Below, in pieces: positions 46,980 through 57,541 of a stretch of 64,000 nt of DNA. Below the pieces are notes generated by a model. It ran no database searches, was not told the origin of the DNA, and saw only the letters and a list, made by a program, of their open reading frames with translations. Position 1 is the stretch's first letter, and each line of letters starts with the position of its first letter. Source of the DNA: Sodiomyces alkalinus F11 (taxonomy: Eukaryota > Ascomycota > Sordariomycetes > Glomerellales > Plectosphaerellaceae); contig NW_021167079.1 in assembly GCF_003711515.1 (NCBI RefSeq), forward strand, positions 3,040,625 through 3,104,624, written 5' to 3'. The position numbers and the translations under genes are program-made.

Positions 46980-49819
46980 TTTGGCGGTTGGAGATGGTTT
47001 TTGAGGTTGTGGTGTGTGGTGGTGTGGTGTGTGGTGGTGTGGTGGTGTAGTGGTTTCGAGTCGTGATGATTCTGATGATTCTGATGAAGGTATGTGATTG
47101 AAATGAAGATTTCCCTTTTGATACTGAGATGGTGGTTCGTGTGTTGTGATGAGGAAAAGGGGAAGGAAGGAGAAAGAGAGAGAGAGAGAAAAAGAGGCAG
47201 AGTCGAGGTCGTTATATTCCCCTCGCCCTCGAGCCTCTTATACCAATGGACCAGACCAGCCTAGCTGAACTTCTCAGCAGCCTTTTGACCCCCGGATGAT
47301 CCCCCGCGCTACAAAGACAAGGCGTCCAATATAGGGAAAAGCCGGAATGGGAGGGGCGACGGGAGGCGAAAAACAGGCCTTGAGCCAAGAACAAGGTGAA
47401 GGACAAGGTCTACAACATCGAGTCGAAGACGACCAGGGGGGGCACGAACGAATAAGAGCGTAGCAATGGAAAGAAATTAAAACATCCGACGATAACGCTC
47501 CCAAAGCTGTGAAGCTGGCCGTTAATTACTGAGTATGAAAGTAGGTAAAAGGTGCCCGAGTCAGGAAAAGGGATATCAGAGGACGATAAACAAATCTGTT
47601 ACCCTTAGGATTGATGTAATGCGAGATGCGGCGGGCATGCACGCTAGCTTTTGGAGGGCAACCTTTACGCCTTGACGGAGTAGGTAAAGGGCAGGAGTCA
47701 TAGGACAGGACAGGACAGGACAGGACAGGAGAGACACCGGGGCGGGTGGGTGTGGAGACTGGGGGTGGCTTGGGGTTGTGGTTTTCGTTTGTCCGCTGTC
47801 CGGGACGGCAACCGGTTGGAGGACTGGCGCCACGGTGTGCGGCGTGCGCCTTCAAAAATGAAGGCTGTCAAGTTGAATCGAGCAGTGATTCGATGTGAAA
47901 TCACAAAAGACGCAAACGACGACGGGATTGGCGGGACAAACTGTGGCGGCTGATTCTCCCCCCCCCCACGCTATAAGGGGCTCTTGTGCTGCCGAGCTGC
48001 GCAAAGGTGGTTGGTTGGTGGTGCGGTCTGCTGCTTCGGTGTTGATGGCGAACGCTTTACTGGTCTAAGGCTACTAATTACCTAGTGTACACTATAGTAC
48101 TGGTAGCGGTTGAGAAGTCGAGGCCACTAACTAGAAGCAGCTCGGTGCAGCGGTTCTGGTGCAGGATGCAGGGTAGGGTAGCCAGTGTAGAACGGATCCA
48201 CCTTTCGAACGAAAGGATCGCCGGGAGAACTCGAGGTCGGTCTGGGGAAATGCGACTATGGCATCCGACGCGGCAGTGGTCGTGATGACGTTGTTGGTCA
48301 TTTTCCAGGGTTGCAGACCAAATGATTTCTGGCGATCCATTTTTGTGGTGGTGAGAACTGGATCTGTGAGGAGGTACCTGGGTACACGTATGTAGAGATT
48401 TGAGGGGGCAAATGAAGTCATGTGAATATCTCAGCCTGAGGCAAACATAATCCTTACCTGTATTTTCCGTAATTACCTCCAACGCAAGCCCTGATTGTTT
48501 CCTTTAGGCAGGAACAAGGTGTGGCGACCGAGGTGGTCAGAGCTCGAAGGTCCCAAAAGGGTCTGTGCGTTGCTGCCTGTTTGAGCTAAGGTAAGGTACT
48601 GATTCGAGGTGGGTACCTAACACAGACGGATGACACAAAGTACATTCCAATCAAATCAACACCTATTTCAAATGGTTTTCATGTTAAAGTTGTACTTGTT
48701 CATTTCCTCCTACGAATACCTCGTACATTGTATTCCGTATCCTCCTATCTCCTATCGATCTCCCATCGTGAATGAGTGAACCATCCACCCATCCGTCCAT
48801 CCGTCCATCCATCTATCCACCACCTAACAAAACCCCTTCGACCGGGTTACGAGACGCATATCAATACTCCAACTCGTCCTCTGTCAACGCTGCCTCGACA
48901 TCCGTTTGACTCGGTTACGCGCAGTTCGGTCTCGGTCGTTTTTATACAAAGCACCAGTCAGGCTCTTGAGTCTTGGGCAACTCGAGCATGGCAACCTGGA
49001 GACAGCGATGTTAAAACATCCGGGGCGATCGCGGCGCCAAGGCATAGCTTCTTTTGCTTTCCTGTCGACACAGCACTGCGCCCCCCATAGCCACAACGCG
49101 TCCGTGCTTTCTCGGTGGCCTCGCATGCGCATGATCACACACAACTCTCGCTGCATGTGAGCTCGGATTCCACTTGGCCTCACGATTCCTCCCGTGAATT
49201 GTCTCTTCTATCTTTGCTCCCCCATCATCCCGCCCCCCACCGACAGGACAACAAAGTCCTCACCTTCCTCGTGTTTGCCCTGTTGCGGGATGGTGCATGG
49301 CAGCCTGCCACCTGATCCCTTGGCTTGGCGCGTGGCTCGGATGTCTCGGTGTCTTCCATCAGGCTTCCTCTGAGGCGGCCCTGCACGACATCCTTCACCT
49401 TCGCTTCCTTCGGCGATATGAAAAGCCACAAAACAACCACGTCGCTAACAATGGCCATGGTAGGTAATCTCTCTGCCCTGTTCATCCCGTGAATGACATC
49501 GATCGGATTCATGGGTTCCCGGTGACTCCAGGTTACCTCCTAGGCACCTACCCCTACCTCTTGCTCCTGCCTGGCGTTGGCGTGGCGTTGGCCTCGAGAT
49601 CACAAGAGCGTGTCAGACTTGTCACATCTTATATCTTATATTCTCTCATCTCGCCTAACCTCTCTCTCCGTCGTACTTATCGTGTCCAGAGCTCCAAATC
49701 ATCTTGTCTTTTCTTAATATCAGCTTATCAAAAGAAGAAGCCCAATCACGCGTCTTACCTCGTTTCAAGCGCAGCAATCGACCGGGGAACTTGGGCATAC
49801 ACACGGTCTACGGAGGGAG
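46980..49819. other. Long gene-poor region with simple repeats
   Basis: 2.8 kb without a supportable gene. It contains a GTGGTGTGGTG repeat (47008-47050), a GA run (about 47177-47189), AGGAC pentamers (47702-47730) and CCATCCGT-type repeats (48781-48825). Confidence 0.4.
47702..47730. repeat. AGGAC pentanucleotide repeat
   Basis: About six perfect head-to-tail copies of AGGAC/GGACA. No coding context. Confidence 0.85.
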
Positions 49820-50812
49820 ATGTTCTCGCGCTGTCTGGACTGTGGGGCCGTTAGGTTCGGTGTCGCAGACGGGTCCGATGCTGAAGGTCGATTTCATGTT
49901 CCCACGACAACCACCCCCAGCAGCGACGACTCTTCTCCCGCGACAGACCCAGAACTTGAACCCACAGGGAAGGCCCGACAAAATGCCGCCGTCACCTTGC
50001 ACCCGCTCTCCTCTGGCAAGGACATCTTGGTCAAAGAGCACAAGCCTTGGGTAACCATCGAAGAATCGCTCGGCAGCCCATTCACATTCACATTCACCCC
50101 CACCGCGAGACCCTTGCAACACGCGTCGAACGCCTGCTTCGCTGGGTCAAGCCCCGTGCTGCTCGCCTCCGGCCGGCATGTTCCGGTGCGTTGGCTGCGA
50201 CGCGGAGCCGTTGTCCTGACTCCGCGAGGACCCCGTCGCGTGGCAGCCGTGTTGATCACGCCCGTCAGGCGCGAGGTTATGTGCCGCGTGCACGGCGTGG
50301 TAATAACACCGTGGCATCCCGTGAGCCCGCCATCCTTGCGGCGGCACAGCGGCAGGGGCCATGGCAGCACGAGCGGGAACAGCAGCAGCAGGATGTTGGC
50401 GTGGGGAAAGTTGCCGCCGTCCGGCTGGGCCTTCCCCGCGCAGGTGGCGGAATCGGCGGTGCGGTACACGGGCTGCATCTATTCGGTGTTGCTGGAGGAG
50501 GACCGGGACCCGGCGGCCCACGCGATGCTGGTGGGAGGAGGGGGAGGAGGGGTCTGGGCCGCGACGCTAGGACACGGCATCGTGGCGGGGCGGGACGACG
50601 ACGTTCGGGCGCACCGGTTCTTCGGGGACTACCGGGCCATCGTGGAGGAGTTTCGGAGGCTGGGTGTCAGGCAGGGCGGCATCGTCGTCGGGGATGGCAC
50701 GAGGAGGGATCCGAGGACCGGACTGGCGTGCGGTTTCCGTCGGCTGGTTGGTGAGATGCCCGCGAAGGCAGCCGAAATCAAGGACCGCTGCAGGCAGAGC
50801 CGGTGGAAATGA
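49820..50812 (+). CDS. Hint-domain (Vint-type) protein lacking a VWA domain
   Basis: An uninterrupted 330-residue frame. Residues about 104-320 form a Hint domain of the Vint type found in fungal and eukaryotic VWA-Hint proteins: the block-A cysteine in NACFAGSSPVLLASGRHVPV (Cys106), RWLRRGAVVLTPRGPRRVA, CRVHGVVITPWHPV with the His of the block-B-like element (about 166), ESAVRYTGCIYSVLLEED, ATLGHGIVAGRDDDVRAHRF and FFGDY, and a GLACGFRR end. Residues 55-80 (AAVTLHPLSSGKDILVKEHK) look like the strand that normally precedes the VWA domain, but no VWA (no DxSGSM) lies between it and the Hint part. The N-terminal 50 residues are low-complexity. It could be an internally deleted relic or a free Hint protein; the frame is intact and third positions are GC-rich. 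Confidence 0.75.
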   Translation: MFSRCLDCGAVRFGVADGSDAEGRFHVPTTTTPSSDDSSPATDPELEPTGKARQNAAVTLHPLSSGKDILVKEHKPWVTIEESLGSPFTFTFTPTARPLQHASNACFAGSSPVLLASGRHVPVRWLRRGAVVLTPRGPRRVAAVLITPVRREVMCRVHGVVITPWHPVSPPSLRRHSGRGHGSTSGNSSSRMLAWGKLPPSGWAFPAQVAESAVRYTGCIYSVLLEEDRDPAAHAMLVGGGGGGVWAATLGHGIVAGRDDDVRAHRFFGDYRAIVEEFRRLGVRQGGIVVGDGTRRDPRTGLACGFRRLVGEMPAKAAEIKDRCRQSRWK

Positions 50813-52839
50813 GACGAGCTCAATAGCAACGCCAATGCCAACGGTCGTCTGCTTCGGATACTTCGTCTTCACTGTCGCTTTTGCAGTCCTTCTCGACTAC
50901 CCCAGTGACCAAGCCAATTCATTCGACCGGCCTTCTGCGTGAAGTTGTGAACTCTTGTCCTACCGACGTCATGGTCCATCCCTATGAGGTGGGGGAAAGT
51001 CGAGAAACGCTGTGCTTGCTAGGGATCATGGCCCGGGGAGGGGGTTTCCCACTTGGCGCTGACGCGGTTCGATCGTGTCGTCCCACAGTCTGCAGGCAAT
51101 CGCCCAAGGCGGCCAAGAGCGTGCTAAGAAAGCGAAGACTGAATACCCGCCCCTCTTCCCATAGAAACACAAGACGGACAGTGTAAAGAATGAAGTTCGC
51201 TTGATGAGACTCGCTTGGAAGCCTTTGACCAAGAGTCTAATTTCCTTCGTTGCTGGCCATTACATAGTACATACCCAGATTCGCCCGATCTGTTTCTATA
51301 AGTAGAGGTAACTATAACATAGCTCTGTATCAGCCATGTGGCGTTCTCGCTGATTTTACCCGGAAACCTGGTCAACTGTAGGAAGCAGTATCCGTATGTA
51401 CACGTACCTGCATGGGAGTTGAGCAATTTGATAATTTTGATTGATTCGTAGGCATCACCATCACATAGGCTATTCCAAGTTGTGGGAAGCGAACCAGTAA
51501 TCTTTCGAGGAAGGGCTCTAGCTGCTGAAGGTAGAATACGTGTAGAAACGGCATGGAAGCGGTCAAGTGTAATGAAGGATGCACGGCGCTTTTATCCTAA
51601 GCCCTAACGCAGTGAACATTTACACATGCCCCTTGCACTTACACGGATAGAAAGCCTTCCGAATAATACAGAGTCTAGAGCAGATACGGTGCATAATCTG
51701 CTGGGATAGTTAATGCCCCGGGAAGCGCTCAAATAGGAACGCGCCGATCCTTCATTATCCGGGCAGCGGGGGCCACGTCCGAACCGAACCGGCATCGAGG
51801 AATCAATCCTGGCACAAAGGAGGGAACATGAACTTTGGTTTGGTCTGGGGAAACATTGAGGGGAGATCGAAGAGGGTTTGGGTAAGAAACAAACAATCCA
51901 TGCGTCGTGCTGTGGGTAAATTGTAAATTTATATTGCTTCCAAGTTCCCCTGATCGTCCAGAGGTTGGACTCGGCGTGTGGGTTTTGCGGGTTTGCCTGG
52001 GGAAAGCTGTCTGCTTTCGTAAATCAAGACATGCTTTTCTTTTGAGATGTCTTCGAGGAACAGAATCAGGACAGAATCACAGAGACAGCCTCTGCAGGAC
52101 AAGCAAGGGCATCGGCATCTCATTCACCCGCCATTGCTGCTTCGGAAGCTCAACTTTGTTTCTTCGGAACCAATTCGTTTAGCCTCCGTCCAGTGGTCCT
52201 GCCAAGGCTATGCGACTGAGCCGAAAGGTCTCCACAGGCGAACACACATTGGACACAAGGGGATGAGGCGTCAGGGGTATAAGAACACACGGCCTAGCGT
52301 GGCGCTTGGGAGGCCGGGGGGCACTATCGGCAGTTGACATGGACTTGAGGCTCACTGCGGCACCTGCGCTGCACACGGTTCGTCAACTGGTCGGTGATGA
52401 ACCGTGAGGTGAGGACGTTGTAGGAAGCACAAGTACGTTGTACGTTGTCCCATGCCCCAGGCCCGTTTCTTGTCCCAGGTCATTTCGCTTTCCCATGGGG
52501 GAGTTATGCATGATCTAGCCCGAGGACCCGATACCCGACGGCTTTTGTTGGTCATTTATCCGTCTGGGTTTTCTTCGTCACCCGTGGTCCTCTAATCAGC
52601 TTTGCCATTCAGCCTCTACTCTACTCCATACGGCTCCGTACGGCTCCATGGACCATGCGGCTCCAGAGCATGACCCCATCCAGTCCCCGGTCCCGGTACT
52701 AGGGCCCGACTCGATGGGACCCCTGGCCATGTCGTGTCGTGTCTTGTCGTGTTGTCTGCACCCAAGCTTCCCTCCAGCTCTCCCCACCCATCGTCGATCG
52801 ATTCATGCTGTCATAACTGGCGGAGGCGGCAGCAGACGC

Positions 52840-52844
52840 GGCAG

Positions 52845-52875
<31 letters not shown>

Positions 52876-52948
52876 CCCAGCCCCAGCCCCAGCTCCAGCT
52901 CCAGCTCCAGCTCCAGCAACAGCAACAGCAGCAACAGCTACAGCAACA
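52840..52948. repeat. CAGCAC/CAGCTC/CAGCAA compound hexamer repeat
   Basis: Imperfect hexamers with the constant CAG register, shifting from AGCACC through AGCTCC and AGCCCC to AGCAAC. It is open in all three forward frames and lies 220-330 nt upstream of the GH51 start. Confidence 0.8.
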
Positions 52949-53047
52949 ATGGAAAAGGAGACCGAAAGCAAGGACCCGGAACGATTAGCCGAGATTCAAT
53001 GGCCATTTGCCAATGCCCCAAGCCATGATCCATCATCCACCCCCCCT

Positions 53048-53055
53048 TATATAAA
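53048..53055 (+). promoter_or_regulatory. TATA box of the GH51 gene
   Basis: TATATAAA in a C-rich setting, 118 nt before the ATG. A strong core promoter match suits an inducible secreted enzyme; inferred only from sequence. Confidence 0.6.
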
Positions 53056-53172
53056 CCCCCGTCCGCGGGGAATGCTGCCCTTCGCCCCCCTCGGCCTCTG
53101 CCTCTCTCTAAGACGCACGCGGCATTTCAATCCGAGTGACGCTCTAGAAAACAGTTGTTGAGAAGAGCAACC

Positions 53173-55454
53173 ATGCCGTTCCTCAAGTCGGCCCTCGCGG
53201 CTGCAGCTCTTGCTGTCTCGTCTGCCGCAGCCTGGGATATCAAGGTCTCGTCGTCTGGCGGTAACGCTACCAGCGGCCACCAGTATGGTTTCCTCCATGA
53301 GGTGAGAATGCCCTCCAATTGTTCCAGTCTTTTTCATATTTTTTTCTTCTTCTTTTTATCTCATCGTTCTTTCGTGCTCTATTCCCACTTTCTCTCTCAC
53401 CTTCAATGGGTGAGACGATACGACGAGGAAAGCCTTGTAAGACTGACATGCGAACGCTGACTAGGACATCAACAACTCCGGCGACGGCGGCATCTACGCC
53501 GAACTGATCCGCAACCGCGCCTTCCAGTACAGTGAGGCCTACCCCGTCTCCCTCGACGGCTGGCACTCCGTCAACGGCGCCGAGCTCAAGCTTAACCGCC
53601 TGGAGCTTCCCCTGTCCGACGCCCTCCCCGTCTCCGTCAATGTCGCCGCCGACACATGCGACTCCGGTCCCGTCGGCATGGCCAACGACGGCTACTGGGG
53701 CATGGACGTGAAGGTGCAGAAGTACACCGGCTCGTTCTGGGTCCACGGTTCCTACGAGGGCAACTTCACTGCCTCCCTCCAGTCGGCCCTGACCGACGAG
53801 GTCTTCGGCTCCGTCGAGATCGTGTCGCAGTCTGTCGCTGACGACTGGGTCGAGCACGAGTTCGAGCTCATCCCCGAGACGGATGCCCCCAACAGCAACA
53901 ACACCTTCGCTATCACCTTCGACCCCGAGGGCACTGCCGATGGATCCCTCGACTTTAACCTGATCAGCCTGTTCCCCCCTACCTACAAGGACCGCAAGAA
54001 CGGTCTCCGTGTCGACCTTGCTCAGGTCCTTGCTGACCTTCACCCGGTAAGAGACCACCTCACGTGCTGTCTTGCTCCAGAAATAAACTCAACTTGAACA
54101 TTGAAAACCACATCATGAATGAATATATATACACTGGAAAAACAAAAGCTAAACTGTGCAACTGCGATGATAGACTATCATCCGTCTCCCCGGTGGCAAC
54201 ATGCTCGAGGGTCTTGACAACCGGACCTGGTGGGACTGGAAGGACACTCTTGGCCCCCTGCGTTACCGTCCCGGTTTCCAGGGAGTCTGGGGTTACCAGC
54301 AGACTCACGGCCTTGGTCTCCTGGAGTACCTCCAGTGGGCCGAGGACTTTGATCTCGAGATTGTCGTCGGCGTCTTTGCCGGTCTGGCCCTCAACGGCGA
54401 CATCACCCCCCCTGAGAAGCTGCAGCCCTTCATCGACGACGCCCTGGACCAGATCGAGTTCATCATCGGGCCCCCCGACTCCGAATGGGGTTCCGTCCGC
54501 GCCTCTCTGGGCCACCCCGAGCCCTTCCGCCTGCTGTACGTCGAGATCGGCAACGAGGACTGGCTGGCCGGCGGCGAAGCCGGCTGGCAGTCGTACATGG
54601 ATTACCGCCTGCCCATGTTCCAGGCCGCCGTCAACGAGGCCTACCCGCAGCTCCAGGTGATCGCCTCCGGCTCGACCCACGAGGGCCTCGAGATCCCCGA
54701 GGGCGTCCTCGGCGACTACCACCCGTACCGCACGCCCGACGAGCTGGTCGAAGAGTTCGACAAGTTCGACAACGACGTCGCCCACATCATCGGCGAGGTT
54801 GCGGCCACGCACCCCAACGGCGGCATCGGCTGGGACGGCGAGCTCTTCACGTTCCCCTGGTGGATCGGCACCGTCGGCGAGGCCATCTCCATGATCGGCT
54901 ACGAGCGCAACGCCGACCGCATCCCCGCCACCTTCTACGCCCCGATCCTCCGCAACATGAACCGCTGGCAGTGGGCCATGACCATGGTCCAGCACGCCGC
55001 CGACCCGGCCATGACCACCCGCTCCACCAGCTGGTACCTCTGGGAGCTCATCGCCGCCCACATCATGACCCACACCCTCCCCGCCGAGGGCGACATCGGG
55101 CCGCTGTACTACGTCGCCGGCAAGAACGAGGACAAGGGCTCGTTCATCTGGAAGGGCGCCGCCTACAACACCACCGACTCGGCCCCGATCCCCGTCTCCC
55201 TCTCGTTCGAGGGCGTCGAGGAGGGCACCAAGGCGCTCCTGACCATGCTGACCAACGCCGAAGAGGACAAGGACCCCTATGCGTACAACGACCCCCACCT
55301 GGGCAACAACGCCGTCGAGCGCACCACTTTCGTCCTCACCGCCAACGAGGAGGGCGCCTTCGAGTTTGACATGCCCGAGCTCAGCATTGCCATCCTCGAC
55401 ACCGACCTCAACTGCCCTAACCCCAGCAAGAGGAAGCGTGCTCTGAAGAACTAG
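53173..55454 (+). CDS. Secreted GH51 alpha-L-arabinofuranosidase
   Basis: Three exons (53173-53301, 53465-54046, 54174-55454) give 663 residues. It removes terminal alpha-L-arabinofuranosyl side chains from arabinan and arabinoxylan outside the cell. MPFLKSALAAAALAVSSAAA is a signal peptide. The catalytic part shows GDGGIYAELIRNRAFQ, RLPGGNMLEG, YRPGFQGVWGYQQTHGLGLL, the acid/base Glu in VEIGNEDW (about Glu365) and the likely nucleophile Glu in HIIGEVAATH (about Glu445), followed by a beta-sandwich end. Codon third positions are strongly C/G, as in highly expressed secreted enzymes. Length agrees with fungal AbfA-type GH51 (620-670). N-glycosylation sequons such as NATS and NRTW are present. 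A TATA box sits 118 nt upstream. Confidence 0.95.
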
Positions 55455-55848
55455 GGGCAGCATTGTTCGTCAATAAGTGTATACTATAGCGACCAGACAA
55501 TATAAAACCGACTCTCTGCCACTTTTGTTGTTGCCTGCATGTGTGAAATAGAAGACGTCGTCGTACCGTGTATGGAATACTCGTAGGTTGCGGCGGCACC
55601 CCCTGGTTAGAGTAACGAATTATGTCTCCGATTACTTGTCCGATAACTGCCCGGGGCGTCTAGTTCGGTGCCCTGCATATAGACCGGTGACTGCTAGGGC
55701 TATGCGACTAGACAAACCGCTGGGAAGCCTGGGCTTTATGACGCTTGCTTGCCTACCTATATATAGTTGTTCCAACCTCCCCGTTCCCCCTTATTACTTC
55801 AAACCTTCAAGGAAATCCATTCTTCAAAGCCGCCGCCTCTTCCCCTGA
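55455..55848. other. Intergenic region
   Basis: Downstream flank of the GH51 gene, AT-rich, with no gene. The TATATATAG at about 55758 could serve the fragment that follows. Confidence 0.35.
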
Positions 55849-56139
55849 TTGCACGTAGGAAGAAATAAAAAAAGGTCCTTCACCACAAACAATGCTCTCG
55901 AACATTTCAACAACATCGCCGAAACATACGAGTCCATGGCCGGCGATTCCACCCGAGAACTGGCCCAGAAAGTCATCGCCCTCGTCCAGGACCGCCACGC
56001 AATCACTGCCACCTCCACCATCCTAGACAATGCCTGCTGTACAGGAATCGTCACCGACGTCCTCCTCAACCACCCGTCCATCAAGGCAGGAAAGCCGCCC
56101 ATCTACGCGGTGGACAGAAAGCTTTCAGCGGCCAGATAG
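55849..56139 (+). pseudogene. Truncated SAM-dependent methyltransferase fragment
   Basis: About 90 codons corresponding to the N-terminal part of a class I methyltransferase: ALEHFNNIAETYESMAGDST, then TSTILDNACCTGIVTDVLL, a motif I whose usual form is DNACGTG, here with Cys for the first Gly. The frame ends in a TAG soon after YAVDRKLSAAR, before the rest of the Rossmann fold. The frame opens without an ATG; the first internal ATG is MAGDS. Loss of most of the domain and the altered SAM loop suggest a relic. Alternatively it is the first exon of a gene that I cannot extend. Confidence 0.5.
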
Positions 56140-56460
56140 TACGGAGGGTGTGGGGATTCGGATGAAGGCCATTGTTGCCATTTGCAGAAAATGACGGGCT
56201 CTAAGGAGCACAGAAATTCGAGAGGCTTTTGTTCCTATGCCATACGGAGTACTCCGTAGAGGTGCTCGGGCTGATCCTCCGTTTCCGGGGCGGCGCTGGC
56301 CCCACACCGGCACCGGATGTCCGCGTCACACTCCCCGACGACAGGCTGGGATATACGTTACGGCCTTTGTCAAACAGAGAGTTAGAGGTGCTCTTGTAAT
56401 ACGAAAATATGGCCCTTGACTCTCCGCCCGGTATATTGAATAAAATAATGCATCTTTTAT

Positions 56461-56614
56461 TTCCCCCTTTTCCCCTTTTCCCCTTTTCCCCTTTTCCCCT
56501 TTTCCCCTTTTTCTTTCTTTCTTTCTTCTTTCTTTTTTTCTTCTTCTTTTCTTCTTTTCTTCTTTTCTTCTTCTTTTCTTCTTCTTTTCTTCTTCTCCTT
56601 TTCTTCTTTTTTAC
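56461..56614. repeat. 150-bp polypyrimidine tract, CCCCTTTT units then CTT units
   Basis: The plus strand is almost wholly C and T: six CCCCTTTT-type units followed by TTTC/TTC runs. It is strand-asymmetric and partly mirror-symmetric. Confidence 0.9.
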
Positions 56615-57417
56615 CTTAAACTCGCAGGGCCACAAAGTGTTGGTAAAGCGGGGAGAGCACATAAACTAGGGTTAATCAAATAATACTCCGGTTCGTCCCA
56701 AGACAAACTGTTTCATGGTTCGGGGCGGGGAAATGCGAGAAGAGTTCTGACCAAGTTTCTTAACCGTATAAAAACGAAGAAAGTCGTTGCTATCCCCTGG
56801 CTTCTCGAGACCTTCTGGACTCCAATTGTACTCAGCTTTGACATCCGTGATCCATCATCCAACTGCCGGACGAATATAGCCTGTAAGCCGCGGATGCAAC
56901 ATTCTCGTCTCCTCCTCCACGTTTCACTGGCCAATGGCCTGTATTACCACTCGCTCCGCCGGAAGACTCTCCACCGGGCCCAAGTTTGGGATTACGTCCT
57001 GCATTATAGACCGCGGATGCTGCATATCGGAAGTGTAGGTAATTTCCCTAAAATTCGCCGGCCCTTCTTCGAGTGGTGCCAAGAGAGCCTGGAAAGAGGA
57101 TCTTGCCGCTCTCAGGGACAGGTAACTACCTGATGCATACATGCAGTACCGTCGTGATCATGGATGTAAAAAGAGCGGAGGCGTCCATCTCTCGTATCCT
57201 GTCTGCGTTTCCCCCGCATGGAGTGCATGCTGATGGGGCACCCATGTGTTCCTGTCAGCGTAACTTCGGCCTCAATATGAGGTCTAGATCAGTGCCATGT
57301 CTCAACGAGGAAACCAATGTAATATAGGTAGTGAGCTGCATGTACGGCGCCAATCTATGCCTAAAAGACGTATGAGCATCTTCCCATCTGACCGGCTTTG
57401 TATTACACAAAAAAGAA

Positions 57418-57424
57418 TATAAAA
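57418..57424 (+). promoter_or_regulatory. TATA box of the GMC oxidoreductase gene
   Basis: TATAAAA, 118 nt upstream of the ATG at 57542, a similar spacing to the GH51 gene. Inference from sequence. Confidence 0.5.
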
Positions 57425-57541
57425 CAGCAAGCCCCAGGGTCGGGTGGGAGGCCCCGAAAATTGCCCTCCTCCCGTGGCCGTCACATCTCAGAAGTCAGAC
57501 CCGGAGAGGAGTTTCCCAAGTTGAGTTCTCCATCATTCACC

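Larger units (their letters stand above)
50813..53172. other. Intergenic region upstream of the GH51 gene
   Basis: 2.4 kb. The only structures I see are the CAG/CTC-type compound repeat at 52840-52948 and a TATA element. Open frames across the repeat are Gly/Ala or Ser/Gln artefacts. Confidence 0.4.
56140..57541. other. Intergenic region with a pyrimidine tract
   Basis: It contains the C/T tract at 56461-56614 and otherwise no gene that I can support. Confidence 0.4.

Noticed and set aside
52699..52971. Gly/Ala-repeat protein on the minus strand across the hexamer array
   Set aside because: Product of the hexamer array; open in several frames with no real coding signal.
54060..55463. 467-codon open frame antisense to the GH51 gene
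   Set aside because: It mirrors the G/C-rich third positions of the arabinofuranosidase exon; the composition is Val/Gly/Asp-rich without a domain, and the sense gene is certain.
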